Assembly: GCF_024623065.1 (NCBI RefSeq)
Contig: NZ_JANJZR010000010.1
Coordinates: 1-64,000 of the forward strand
Source of the DNA: Bacteroides acidifaciens
GTDB taxonomy: Bacteria; Bacteroidota; Bacteroidia; Bacteroidales; Bacteroidaceae
DNA length: 64,000 nt
Reading direction: 5' to 3'
A program made the translations under genes and the position numbers. This document shows, piece after piece, positions 7,757-16,595 of the stretch. Position 1 is the stretch's first letter; each line of letters opens with the position of its first letter. The notes under the pieces are model-generated. The model was not told where the DNA came from. It ran no database searches and saw nothing but the letters and a program-made list of their open reading frames with translations.

Positions 7757-8800
7757 ATGACCGTGCAGGTAGAAATGAGAGCACCTCATCTGCCCGCCGA
7801 ATGGCATATGCAGAGTGGTATACAGTTGACATGGCCACACGCCGGTACAGACTGGGCATACATGCTGGCAGAAGTGCAAGAGTGTTTTATAAACATAGCC
7901 AGGGAAATAGCGAAACGAGAGTTGCTATTGATTGTCACCCCCGAACCGGAAGAAGTGAAAAAACAGATAGCCGCTACCGTCAACATGAACAACGTCCGCT
8001 TTCTGGAATGTGCCACCAATGATACATGGGCACGCGACCACGGAGCCATCACCATGATAGACACCGGCACCCCTTCCCTGCTCGACTTTACATTTAACGG
8101 TTGGGGACTGAAATTTGCTTCCGAACTGGATAATCAAATCACCAAACAAGCGGTAGAAGCCGGGGCTTTGAAAGGCCAGTATATCGACCGCCTCGACTTC
8201 GTTCTCGAAGGAGGCTCTATCGAAAGCGACGGAATGGGCACACTGCTCACTACCTCCGAGTGTCTGCTTTCTCCCCAACGGAACGGAAAGCTGAACCAAG
8301 CAGAGATAGAAGAATACCTGAAATCCACCTTCCATCTGCAAAAGGTTCTTTGGTTAGACCACGGCTATCTTGCCGGCGACGACACTGACAGCCACATCGA
8401 CACTTTGGCACGTTTCTGTTCTACTGACACCATTGCTTACGTGAAATGCGATGACAAAGAAGACGAACACTACGAAGCATTGCTCGCAATGGAGGAACAA
8501 CTGAAGACATTCCGCACCCTAGCAGGAGAACCCTATCGCCTGTTAGCCTTACCGATGGCAGACAAGATAGAAGAAGACGGCGAACGCCTGCCCGCAACTT
8601 ACGCGAACTTCTTGATTATGAACGAAGTTATTCTATACCCGACATACCATCAGCCGGTGAATGACCAAAAAGCAAGTGAAGTGTTACAACAAGCATTTCC
8701 AGACCATCAAGTAATCGGAATAGATTGTCGTGCCCTGATTAAGCAACACGGTTCCCTGCATTGTGTCACCATGCAATACCCATTAGGAGTTATAAAATAA
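7757..8800 (+). CDS. aguA: Agmatine deiminase
   Basis: This enzyme converts agmatine to N-carbamoylputrescine and ammonia in the cytoplasm. Family marks are LPAEWHMQSGIQLTWPHAGTDW at the start, ARDHGAITM in the middle, DTDSHIDTLARF, and the nucleophilic cysteine in HGSLHCVTMQYP near the C-terminus. The ORF can begin at 7685, but homologues start just before LPAEW, so I prefer ATG 7757 (347 residues). The next gene, 29 bp downstream, carries out the following step. A peptidyl-arginine deiminase is less likely, given the length and the partner gene. Confidence 0.88.
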   Translation: MTVQVEMRAPHLPAEWHMQSGIQLTWPHAGTDWAYMLAEVQECFINIAREIAKRELLLIVTPEPEEVKKQIAATVNMNNVRFLECATNDTWARDHGAITMIDTGTPSLLDFTFNGWGLKFASELDNQITKQAVEAGALKGQYIDRLDFVLEGGSIESDGMGTLLTTSECLLSPQRNGKLNQAEIEEYLKSTFHLQKVLWLDHGYLAGDDTDSHIDTLARFCSTDTIAYVKCDDKEDEHYEALLAMEEQLKTFRTLAGEPYRLLALPMADKIEEDGERLPATYANFLIMNEVILYPTYHQPVNDQKASEVLQQAFPDHQVIGIDCRALIKQHGSLHCVTMQYPLGVIK

Positions 8801-8829
8801 CAAATGAATCAACCAAGTAATTATTCATT

Positions 8830-9714
8830 ATGAAAAAGATAAAAGTCGGAATCATCCAACAATCCAATACCGCAGATATTCGGGTCAACCTGATGAACCT
8901 CGCAAAGAGTATCGAGGCTTGCGCTGCTCACGGTGCGCAACTGATTGTGCTTCAAGAGTTACACAACTCACTTTATTTCTGCCAAACAGAAAACACCAAC
9001 CTGTTTGATCTGGCTGAACCCATTCCCGGACCATCCACAGGCTTTTATTCCGAGTTGGCAGCCGCCAATAAAGTAGTCCTTGTCACCTCTCTTTTTGAGA
9101 AACGTGCACCGGGAATTTATCATAACACTGCCGTTGTTTTCGACCGTGATGGAAGCATTGCGGGAAAGTACCGGAAAATGCATATTCCCGATGACCCGGC
9201 TTACTACGAGAAATTCTACTTCACTCCCGGAGACATCGGTTTTGAACCCATTCAAACCTCATTAGGAAAGTTGGGCGTATTGGTATGCTGGGATCAATGG
9301 TATCCGGAAGCTGCCCGTCTGATGGCACTGAAAGGCGCGGAACTATTAATTTATCCTACCGCCATCGGCTGGGAAAGCAGTGACACGGACGATGAAAAAG
9401 CCCGCCAACTCAACGCCTGGATTATTTCGCAGCGTGCACATGCCGTTGCCAATGGTCTTCCTGTTATCTCTGTCAACCGTGTAGGACACGAACCCGATCC
9501 TTCTGGACAGACAAACGGCATTCTATTTTGGGGAAACAGTTTCGTTGCAGGACCGCAAGGAGAATTTCTGGCACAAGCCGGAAACAATCATCCGGAAAAC
9601 ATGGTAGTGGAAATAGATATGGAACACTCAGAAAACGTCCGCCGTTGGTGGCCCTTCCTCCGCGATCGCCGGATTGACGAATACGAAGGACTTACCAAAC
9701 GCTTCCTCGACTAA
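8830..9714 (+). CDS. aguB: N-carbamoylputrescine amidase
   Basis: This 294-residue nitrilase-superfamily enzyme hydrolyses N-carbamoylputrescine to putrescine, CO2 and ammonia. The Glu-Lys-Cys triad is visible as E43 (LQELHN), K116 (YRKMHIPDDP) and C153 (LVCWDQWYPEAAR). The C-terminal RRWWPFLRDRRIDEYEGL is typical of plant and bacterial AguB. With aguA immediately upstream it completes the agmatine route to putrescine. No arginine decarboxylase is in this window. A hairpin terminator follows. Confidence 0.92.
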   Translation: MKKIKVGIIQQSNTADIRVNLMNLAKSIEACAAHGAQLIVLQELHNSLYFCQTENTNLFDLAEPIPGPSTGFYSELAAANKVVLVTSLFEKRAPGIYHNTAVVFDRDGSIAGKYRKMHIPDDPAYYEKFYFTPGDIGFEPIQTSLGKLGVLVCWDQWYPEAARLMALKGAELLIYPTAIGWESSDTDDEKARQLNAWIISQRAHAVANGLPVISVNRVGHEPDPSGQTNGILFWGNSFVAGPQGEFLAQAGNNHPENMVVEIDMEHSENVRRWWPFLRDRRIDEYEGLTKRFLD

Positions 9715-9826
9715 AGTTCAATGCAGAAGTTCTCCAATAAAGTTTACTCCCAAGACATAAAAGAGGATATTTATAAATATCACAACACCCCAAAGGAACC
9801 GTCTAACGAATTCTAAATATTGAAAA

Positions 9827-9860
9827 TCACCCACGCTACAGATAGTTATAGCGTGGGTGA
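9827..9860 (+). terminator. Terminator hairpin after aguB
   Basis: TCACCCACGCTA and TAGCGTGGGTGA form a perfect 12-bp stem with a 10-nt loop. The T-run after it is weak (AATTATT). Confidence 0.6.
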
Positions 9861-9942
9861 AATTATTAATGAGGGACTTGTCAGACAGCCCTTTCTATAA
9901 TTTATTATGTGAAAAATGTCCCCTACTGCAGTAAAAAAATAA

Positions 9943-9987
9943 GAATGGCACAGAGCCAAAATCTAAATTTAAAACTCTGTGCCATTC
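9943..9987 (-). terminator. Terminator of the aspS-gtrA transcript
   Basis: GAATGGCACAGAG and CTCTGTGCCATTC form a perfect 13-bp stem. On the minus strand it is followed by TTATTTTTTT. Confidence 0.8.
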
Positions 9988-10012
9988 CTATACACTATAT
10001 ATAATAACTATT

Positions 10013-10402
10013 TCATTGAAAAGTTATTTTCTTGTTAGCTAGAAAATTAGCCCCTCCATAAATAAACAACCCCAAAAATTGAGCCAGATATTCATTTACA
10101 TCCAATCCTTCCACTAATAAAATAAGGAATAAGAATTGTGCTGTATACGCCAACCCGAAAGCAGAACAAAAGAATAGTATCTGTTTCCAGATACTATTCT
10201 TTTTATTTTCTACAGGGAATATCCAATATTTGCACCAGATAAAGTTATGAATCTGAGCTATCAGGTACGCTGTTATATTAGCCACCATATAGTCACCGTC
10301 GAATGATATTTCTTTCATCATCAACCATACAACCAATGCCATAATGAGGGCATTCATCGTACCGATTACTATAAAACGGAATATGCGTACAGATTCTTTC
10401 AC
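10013..10402 (-). CDS. GtrA family membrane protein
   Basis: This 129-residue protein has four hydrophobic segments and the family's [11 protein letters not shown] start and [15 protein letters not shown] end. GtrA-like proteins are thought to move lipid-linked sugars across the inner membrane. The start codon is GTG overlapping the aspS stop (GTGA), so the two are translationally coupled. No glycosyltransferase partner is nearby, so its glycan is unknown. Confidence 0.85.
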   Translation of the reverse strand: MKESVRIFRFIVIGTMNALIMALVVWLMMKEISFDGDYMVANITAYLIAQIHNFIWCKYWIFPVENKKNSIWKQILFFCSAFGLAYTAQFLFLILLVEGLDVNEYLAQFLGLFIYGGANFLANKKITFQ

Positions 10403-12162
10403 TCGCCTTCTTTGAAATCAACAATCAGATTAAGTTCGTCAAGTTGAGTCTGGTCAATTGCAGACGGTGCATCCAACATCACGTCACGACCGGAGTTGTT
10501 CTTCGGGAATGCGATACAGTCGCGGATAGAATCCAAACCGGCAAACAAAGACACCCAACGGTCAAGTCCGTATGCCAAACCACCATGAGGAGGCGCACCA
10601 TACTTAAAGGCATTCATCAGGAAGCCGAACTGTGCTTCTGCCTTTTCAGGAGTAAATCCTAAAATCTCGAACATCTTTGCTTGCAACTGTGCATCGTGGA
10701 TACGGATAGAACCACCACCTACTTCAACCCCGTTGACAACCATATCGTAAGCATCAGCGCGCACTGCCGCCGGATCAGTATCCAACAACGGAATATCCTC
10801 TTCCTTCGGATGAGTGAACGGATGGTGCATAGCCATCAGGCGACCTTCTTCTTCACTCCATTCGAACATCGGGAAGTCAATTACCCAAAGGCAAACAAAT
10901 TTATTCTTATCGCGCAAGCCCAACTGAGACCCCATTTCCAAACGGAGTTCGCAAAGTTGTTTGCGTGTCTTCATCACATCATCACCGGACAGAATCAGAA
11001 TCAAGTCACCTGGTTTGGCACCAAATGCTTCCTTCATCTGCTGAAGAACTTCTTGTGTGTAGAACTTATCTACGCTTGATTTTACTGTACCATCTGCTTC
11101 CACACGAGCATAAACCATACCTTTGGCACCAATCTGAGGTTTCTTCACGAACTCGGTCAACGCATCCAGTTGCTTGCGGGTATAAGTTGCAGCACCTTCG
11201 GCACAGATACCACCGATATAAGCAGCATTATCAAATACAGAGAATCCGTGACCTTTCATAATATCCATCAGTTCCACGAATTTCATGCCGAAACGCAAAT
11301 CCGGTTTGTCGCTACCATAATATTTCATGGCATCAGCCCAAGCCATACGCTGGAACGGTTCGGTCAGTTCCACACCGCGAAGGGTCTTGAACAGATGTTT
11401 AGCCATCCCTTCGAAAGTAGTGATAATGTCTTCCTGTTCTACGAAACTCATTTCACAGTCAATCTGTGTAAACTCAGGCTGACGGTCGGCACGCAAGTCC
11501 TCGTCGCGGAAACATTTCGCAATCTGGAAGTAACGGTCGAAACCGGAAACCATCAATAATTGCTTCAAAGTCTGCGGTGATTGCGGAAGTGCATAGAACT
11601 GTCCCGGATTCATACGTGACGGAACGATAAAGTCTCGTGCACCTTCCGGAGTAGAACCGATCAGAACCGGTGTTTCTACTTCGATAAAACCAAGGCTATC
11701 GAGATATTTGCGCACTTCGATTGTCATTTTGTGACGCAGTTCCAAGTTAGAGCGAACAGCGTTACGGCGCAAATCCAGGTAACGGTATTTCATACGGATA
11801 TCATCACCGCCATCCGTATTGTCTTCAATGGTGAACGGCGGAGTCATGGCAGTGTTCAGCACGTTCAATTCGGAAACAATGATTTCAATGTCTCCGGTAG
11901 GAATGTTGGCATTCTTACTGAAACGCTCGTTCACAGTTCCTGTGATTTGAATGACGAACTCACGTCCCAATTTATTGGCACGTTCACAAAGTTCAGCATT
12001 GATTTCTTCGTTAAAGACTAATTGAGTAATTCCGTAACGGTCGCGAAGGTCGATGAAAGTCATACCTCCCATTTTACGGCTACGCTGTACCCAGCCAGAC
12101 AGCGTTACTTGCTTATTTGCATCAGAGATTCTCAGTTCTCCACATGTGTGTGTTCTGAACAT
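10399..12162 (-). CDS. aspS: Aspartyl-tRNA synthetase
   Basis: This 587-residue class II synthetase attaches aspartate to tRNA-Asp. It has the N-terminal OB-fold anticodon domain ([26 protein letters not shown]), motif 2 ([18 protein letters not shown]), the bacterial GAD insertion, and motif 3 ([16 protein letters not shown]) near the C-terminus. Full bacterial length indicates the discriminating or bacterial type. It is the first gene of a two-gene transcript with gtrA. Confidence 0.97.
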   Translation of the reverse strand: MFRTHTCGELRISDANKQVTLSGWVQRSRKMGGMTFIDLRDRYGITQLVFNEEINAELCERANKLGREFVIQITGTVNERFSKNANIPTGDIEIIVSELNVLNTAMTPPFTIEDNTDGGDDIRMKYRYLDLRRNAVRSNLELRHKMTIEVRKYLDSLGFIEVETPVLIGSTPEGARDFIVPSRMNPGQFYALPQSPQTLKQLLMVSGFDRYFQIAKCFRDEDLRADRQPEFTQIDCEMSFVEQEDIITTFEGMAKHLFKTLRGVELTEPFQRMAWADAMKYYGSDKPDLRFGMKFVELMDIMKGHGFSVFDNAAYIGGICAEGAATYTRKQLDALTEFVKKPQIGAKGMVYARVEADGTVKSSVDKFYTQEVLQQMKEAFGAKPGDLILILSGDDVMKTRKQLCELRLEMGSQLGLRDKNKFVCLWVIDFPMFEWSEEEGRLMAMHHPFTHPKEEDIPLLDTDPAAVRADAYDMVVNGVEVGGGSIRIHDAQLQAKMFEILGFTPEKAEAQFGFLMNAFKYGAPPHGGLAYGLDRWVSLFAGLDSIRDCIAFPKNNSGRDVMLDAPSAIDQTQLDELNLIVDFKEGE

Positions 12163-12225
12163 ATATTTTCTTATTTAATAAACGATTATCACTTGCGTTT
12201 TCTTTTTGGCCGAACCAAAACTCTG

Positions 12226-12233
12226 CAAAAGTA
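12226..12233 (-). promoter_or_regulatory. -7 box of aspS
   Basis: It reads TACTTTTG on the minus strand, about 64 bp upstream of the ATG. Confidence 0.55.
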
Positions 12234-12274
12234 CGTAATAATTTGTAATTCGTGATTAGTTACCCTTAATTTTC

Positions 12275-13300
12275 TCAGACTTTCTTTGTCAACTTTTGCA
12301 ATATTTTCTTGTTTTTGTCTGTTATATTGTCAACGATGGCTTCATTCATCAATTTAATGCCATTCATATATTCTTGCGCTCTTTGAAGCACATTGGCTGC
12401 ATCTTTTTCAGCCGCATGCGGCACTACTACACGTAATCCGCTTTGGATTAACTCAATATTGACATCTGCGTCTGTCTCCATGGGGTCACCGTCGAAATGC
12501 ACCACTCCCGGAGTATTCCGGCGAATACACAACTTCTTGCAACGGAAAGTCTTGATACGGCTATTCTGGTCGATTGTCTTATTAAATAGCTGAAAGGCAA
12601 GTGAAGGTACATCCAGAACGGTGAACGGTTCTAATATGGTGACATCCAACAGACCATCTGTCAGAGTGGCTTGTGGGGCAATATAAGCATTATTTCCATA
12701 TTGTGATGCGTTTCCGCAAGCAATAAGAAAAGCCTTGTACTTGGACACTCCGTTTTCAGTCTCCAGTTCGTAAGTCTCCGGCTGATATTTTAGGCTTTCC
12801 TGCAATGTTTTTTCCAGATAAGTCAATAATCCGCGTTTGCCGGCATGCGCAAACTTCAGACTGACAAAAGCGTCAAATCCTACTCCACAAGTGCAGAAGA
12901 AATCTGTTCCGTTAATCTTACCATAATCTATTATATCCGTACATCCCTCATTAAGCACCTCCAATGCTTTTTTCGGTTCCATAGGTATATGCAGATGTCG
13001 CGCCAGCCCATTACCCGATCCGCAAGGTATAATCCCTAAAGCTGTATCAGTATGCACCAGCGAACGAGCTATTTCATTGATTGTCCCGTCTCCACCGATA
13101 GCCACCACTACATCCGTTTTTTCTTCCGCAGCTTGGGCGGCTATCTCTACTGCATGACCGGCTCTTTCTGTATATACTACTTCCCAAGAGTATTTCGTCT
13201 TGTCTATTTTCTCATCCAGCAAGCTAAGAACCAATTCTTTACTTTGTGTCCCGGAAATAGGATTGACGACGAATTTTATTTTTCTCATACTTTCGTTCAT
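12275..13300 (-). CDS. Diacylglycerol kinase family lipid kinase
   Basis: The catalytic domain shows VVNPISGTQSKE at the N-terminus, the nucleotide-binding VVAIGGDGTINEIA, and PCGSGNGLARHL, all typical of the DagK/YegS/sphingosine-kinase superfamily. It probably phosphorylates a lipid alcohol at the membrane. The ORF opens at 13378, but a -7 box at 13325-13332 lies inside that extension, so translation must start downstream at ATG 13300 or 13288 (about 341 or 337 residues). It diverges from the serine palmitoyltransferase gene, so a sphingoid substrate is possible but unproven. Confidence 0.85.
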   Translation of the reverse strand: MNESMRKIKFVVNPISGTQSKELVLSLLDEKIDKTKYSWEVVYTERAGHAVEIAAQAAEEKTDVVVAIGGDGTINEIARSLVHTDTALGIIPCGSGNGLARHLHIPMEPKKALEVLNEGCTDIIDYGKINGTDFFCTCGVGFDAFVSLKFAHAGKRGLLTYLEKTLQESLKYQPETYELETENGVSKYKAFLIACGNASQYGNNAYIAPQATLTDGLLDVTILEPFTVLDVPSLAFQLFNKTIDQNSRIKTFRCKKLCIRRNTPGVVHFDGDPMETDADVNIELIQSGLRVVVPHAAEKDAANVLQRAQEYMNGIKLMNEAIVDNITDKNKKILQKLTKKV

Positions 13301-13324
13301 GCTATTCTTGTCGATTGTAGACGA

Positions 13325-13332
13325 CAAAAGTA
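13325..13332 (-). promoter_or_regulatory. -7 box of the lipid kinase gene
   Basis: It reads TACTTTTG on the minus strand and rules out the upstream in-frame start at 13378. Confidence 0.6.
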
Positions 13333-13426
13333 ATATAAATATCTTAAATTTTAATCTATTAGAGGTTTCTAATCTCAAGCTAGCAACTTTTTTCTCTTAA
13401 AAAGAATGTATGAAAGCAAATTTTGT

Positions 13427-13434
13427 TATCTTTG
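13427..13434 (+). promoter_or_regulatory. -7 box of spt
   Basis: TATCTTTG lies 85 bp upstream of the ATG, leaving a leader of about 80 nt with a small AGACC/GGTCT hairpin. Confidence 0.6.
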
Positions 13435-13519
13435 CCCCCTGTTTTAAACACTTGTTAAGACAAAAGGATATTAGACCGTCGACGAATGGTCTGAGTATGA
13501 GTATTATAAATTATAATTC

Positions 13520-14704
13520 ATGGGATTATTACAAGATAAGTTAGCTAAGTACGACCTGCCACAAAAGTTTATGGCACAGGGCGTTTACCCATATTTCCGT
13601 GAGATAGAAGGAAAACAGGGTACAGAGGTAGAAATGGGCGGACACGAAGTGTTGATGTTCGGCTCCAATGCATACACTGGCCTTACGGGAGATGAAAGAG
13701 TTATTGAAGCTGGTGTTCAAGCCATGCATAAATATGGTTCCGGATGCGCAGGGTCACGTTTCTTGAATGGTACGCTTGACCTGCATGTTCAACTGGAAAA
13801 AGAATTAGCTGCTTTCGTTGGTAAAGATGAAGCTCTCTGTTTCTCTACCGGTTTTACAGTAAATTCAGGTGTCATTCCTGCCCTGACAGACCGCAATGAT
13901 TATATCATCTGTGATGACCGCGACCACGCATCCATTGTAGATGGTCGTCGCCTCTCCTTTTCCCAGCAATTAAAATATAAGCATAACGACATGGCTGATC
14001 TGGAAAAGCAACTTCAAAAGTGCAACCCGGATTCAGTGAAACTAATCATAGTGGACGGCGTATTCTCTATGGAAGGTGACTTGGCAAACTTGCCCGAAAT
14101 CGTACGCTTGAAACATAAATACAATGCTACTATCATGGTAGACGAAGCTCATGGTTTGGGGGTATTCGGAAAACAAGGACGTGGAGTTTGTGACCATTTC
14201 GGTTTGACTCACGAGGTTGACTTGATTATGGGTACTTTCAGCAAGTCTTTGGCTTCTATCGGTGGTTTTATTGCTGCTGATTCTTCAATCATCAACTGGC
14301 TGCGTCATAATGCGCGTACTTATATATTCAGCGCATCCAATACTCCGGCTGCTACTGCATCCGCTTTGGAAGCTCTCCACATTATCCAGAACGAGCCGGA
14401 AAGACTTGAAGCATTATGGGAAGCTACCAACTATGCATTGAAACGTTTCCGCGAAGCCGGATTTGAAATCGGTGCTACCGAATCACCTATCATTCCTCTT
14501 TATGTGCGTGATACGGAAAAGACTTTCATGGTTACGAAACTGGCTTTCGACGAAGGTGTATTCATCAATCCGGTTATTCCACCGGCATGTGCTCCACAAG
14601 ATACGTTGGTACGTGTGGCATTGATGGCTACTCATACAAAAGAACAGATTGACCGTGCTGTAGAAAAGTTGGTGAAAGCATTCAAGGCTTTGGATATTTT
14701 ATAA
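13520..14704 (+). CDS. spt: Serine palmitoyltransferase
   Basis: This 394-residue PLP enzyme of the alpha-oxoamine synthase family condenses serine with an acyl-CoA to make 3-ketosphinganine, the first step of the sphingolipids that mark Bacteroides. Visible features are the cofactor-binding DEAHG motif (VDEAHGLGVFG), the Schiff-base lysine K242 in GTFSKSLASIGGF, and the AGSRFLNGT substrate region. Related enzymes (AONS/KBL) share these motifs. The lipid kinase next door and the host group favour Spt. It is monocistronic with a strong terminator. Confidence 0.88.
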   Translation: MGLLQDKLAKYDLPQKFMAQGVYPYFREIEGKQGTEVEMGGHEVLMFGSNAYTGLTGDERVIEAGVQAMHKYGSGCAGSRFLNGTLDLHVQLEKELAAFVGKDEALCFSTGFTVNSGVIPALTDRNDYIICDDRDHASIVDGRRLSFSQQLKYKHNDMADLEKQLQKCNPDSVKLIIVDGVFSMEGDLANLPEIVRLKHKYNATIMVDEAHGLGVFGKQGRGVCDHFGLTHEVDLIMGTFSKSLASIGGFIAADSSIINWLRHNARTYIFSASNTPAATASALEALHIIQNEPERLEALWEATNYALKRFREAGFEIGATESPIIPLYVRDTEKTFMVTKLAFDEGVFINPVIPPACAPQDTLVRVALMATHTKEQIDRAVEKLVKAFKALDIL

Positions 14705-14722
14705 TCAGTATTGATAACCCTA

Positions 14723-14770
14723 TAAAAAAGCTACTTTCCTATATTGAATTGGGAAAGTAGCTTTTTTATT
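14723..14770 (+). terminator. Terminator of spt
   Basis: AAAAAGCTACTTTCC pairs with GGGAAAGTAGCTTTTT, followed by more Ts. The A-tract on the left could also serve the opposite strand. Confidence 0.85.
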
Positions 14771-14805
14771 TATTCAATAAGATGAATATTCACCTATCAA
14801 TTACA

Positions 14806-15153
14806 TTATTTCTGTTTTGCATAGCGAATCTCCATTCCCCGATTATCCAAAACTAATGAATCAGCCGTCAGCTTTTTAATCGCCATTGTATCTGTAAATT
14901 CAATTGTCTGTCCATTACCAATACTTTTTCCGGTCAGAATCAGTTTGCCACCTTCCTGTTTCCAACTTTCATAAATTAATGTAGCCATATTAACAGAAGA
15001 TGCACCACCACCCTCTTCCATTTTAATACCTTGTACTTGTCCCGCCATACCCGGTACAGGCTCTACCCATGTACCTACCACTGAAGTAGCACTACCGCCA
15101 CACGCAGCCAATAACCCTGCCAACAGAGTTGCTGCCAACATTTTCTTTCTCAT
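14806..15153 (-). CDS. Lipocalin-like lipoprotein
   Basis: This 115-residue protein has a lipoprotein signal (LLAGLLAAC, with Cys near residue 18). The mature part starts VVGTWVEPVPG and continues with alternating beta strands (GGKLILTGKSIGNG, ADSLVLDNRG), as in small lipocalin-like domains of Bacteroidetes. It is probably a periplasmic or surface lipoprotein, ligand unknown. It follows a second small lipoprotein gene on the same strand. Confidence 0.7.
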   Translation of the reverse strand: MRKKMLAATLLAGLLAACGGSATSVVGTWVEPVPGMAGQVQGIKMEEGGGASSVNMATLIYESWKQEGGKLILTGKSIGNGQTIEFTDTMAIKKLTADSLVLDNRGMEIRYAKQK

Positions 15154-15177
15154 AATTTTGCGTTATTGTTAGATTAA

Positions 15178-15546
15178 TTATTTATTCCGGATCTTCTTTC
15201 CTATCACAACTACCTTTTGGGCGGTCGGTATAGTACTCGAACCGGGTTCTTCCTCTTCTTCTATATAATTCACTCTCACCGTATCTCCCAACTCAAAACC
15301 TGTGACATCGTTCGGTTCCTGATCCATCGTACTGATAAAAAGCGTATCTCCTTTTGAAGTGATTAACATAAAGTTATTCATTGAAGCATCTCCTACAACT
15401 CCGGTTATTGTTTTCTCTTCTTCTGTTGGAGCTAGTATTAAGGTATCCTCTCCCACTTCCTTCTCGATAGCCTGTTTTCCTTTCGATTGACACGCATTAA
15501 GACCAATCCAAACTGCAAACAATAAAAACACCTTTATTCTATTCAT
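15178..15546 (-). CDS. Hypothetical lipoprotein
   Basis: From ATG 15546 this is a 122-residue protein with a lipobox IGLNAC, then a low-complexity acidic linker and a beta-rich C-terminus that may be an OB-like fold (TITGVVGDASMNNFMLITSKG). The ORF track starts at 15585, but a TATCTTTG box at 15583-15590 covers that codon, so the true start is 15546 or 15552. No function can be assigned. It lies immediately after the truncated permease gene. Confidence 0.65.
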   Translation of the reverse strand: MNRIKVFLLFAVWIGLNACQSKGKQAIEKEVGEDTLILAPTEEEKTITGVVGDASMNNFMLITSKGDTLFISTMDQEPNDVTGFELGDTVRVNYIEEEEEPGSSTIPTAQKVVVIGKKIRNK

Positions 15547-16574
15547 ATACATTCTCTTATTTGAAATAAACTTGGAATTATGCAAAGATACTGTTTTTTC
15601 AAATGTCTTTTGATGTAAAATCTGTGAATACCACTAGCACCATACACTTTTTTAACTCCAAACTCACGCGCCCGTTTCAAGATAATAACCGTATAGATAT
15701 TGATAAAATTGAAGATTCCTACCAACAATAACATACATGCCACGATAGATAAGACCGTGATATGCTCTTTATTTCCCCTCAAGAAAAAACTGGATTCCGA
15801 ACTTACCACTTTATCAAAATATAACTCTTTCAAAGGCAAGAGTCTGAATTGTATAGGTGAATGACCAAAACAAATCAATGACTGCGGTTTTGATATTTTC
15901 TCATTAAAACTCTTTAGTTCAGTCCCTTTAGCCAAGCGTGCTATACAGAATCCCATCCGAGTCCAATCCATATACTTTCCCTGATTCACAGGAGTTATCA
16001 GGTCAAATTGCAATGAAGACTTGGTATCTGGTTCATCTACAACTCCCCGTATGGTAAGCGTATAACCTGCCGAAGAGACAAACTGCCTTCCGAGTGGCTC
16101 CTCATCTCCCCAAAGATGCTTGGCATACTGTCGGGTAATGATTGCATCATCCGGACGTTGAATAGTCTTAATGCCCGATATGACTGGATAGTCCATTAAT
16201 TGCAGAAACAAGCTGTCTGTCACTAGGACATTGACTCGATAGCGATGTTCGTCGTATATGATATAATCATCTTTATAAGAAATACCATACGAATACCCCT
16301 CTACCTCGGGATTCTTCATCGGGTCAATAAAATTGGGATCATTCCTGTCTGCATTATCAATAATGGAAATGCCACCATTACTTCTTTGAGCCGTCAATAT
16401 ATATAATTGATTCAAGTTCTTACAGAAATGGTCAACTGTTAATTCCTGATGAATATAGCGCACTATGATTAACGTTGCCGCTACACTCACCGCCAATCCA
16501 ATAATATTGATTATCGTATAAATCCTGAAACGAAATAATGCTTTAATTGATGATAGTTGATTTTTCATATCCAT
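15543..16574 (-). pseudogene. Truncated FtsX-type ABC permease
   Basis: This 343-residue product matches the first half of the approximately 780-residue permeases beside it. It has an N-terminal membrane segment, a MacB-like periplasmic domain (residues ~40-260) and the start of the first FtsX membrane region (RAREFGVKKVYGASG). Family similarity then stops, and about 20 unrelated residues run through the promoter of the next gene to a stop. The second half is missing, which points to a deletion. It may be inert, though a stable half-permease cannot be ruled out. Confidence 0.75.
15583..15590 (-). promoter_or_regulatory. -7 box inside the truncated permease end
   Basis: It reads TATCTTTG on the minus strand and should drive the small lipoprotein gene. 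Confidence 0.55.
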
Positions 16575-16595
16575 CTTATATGTTATACGATTCTA

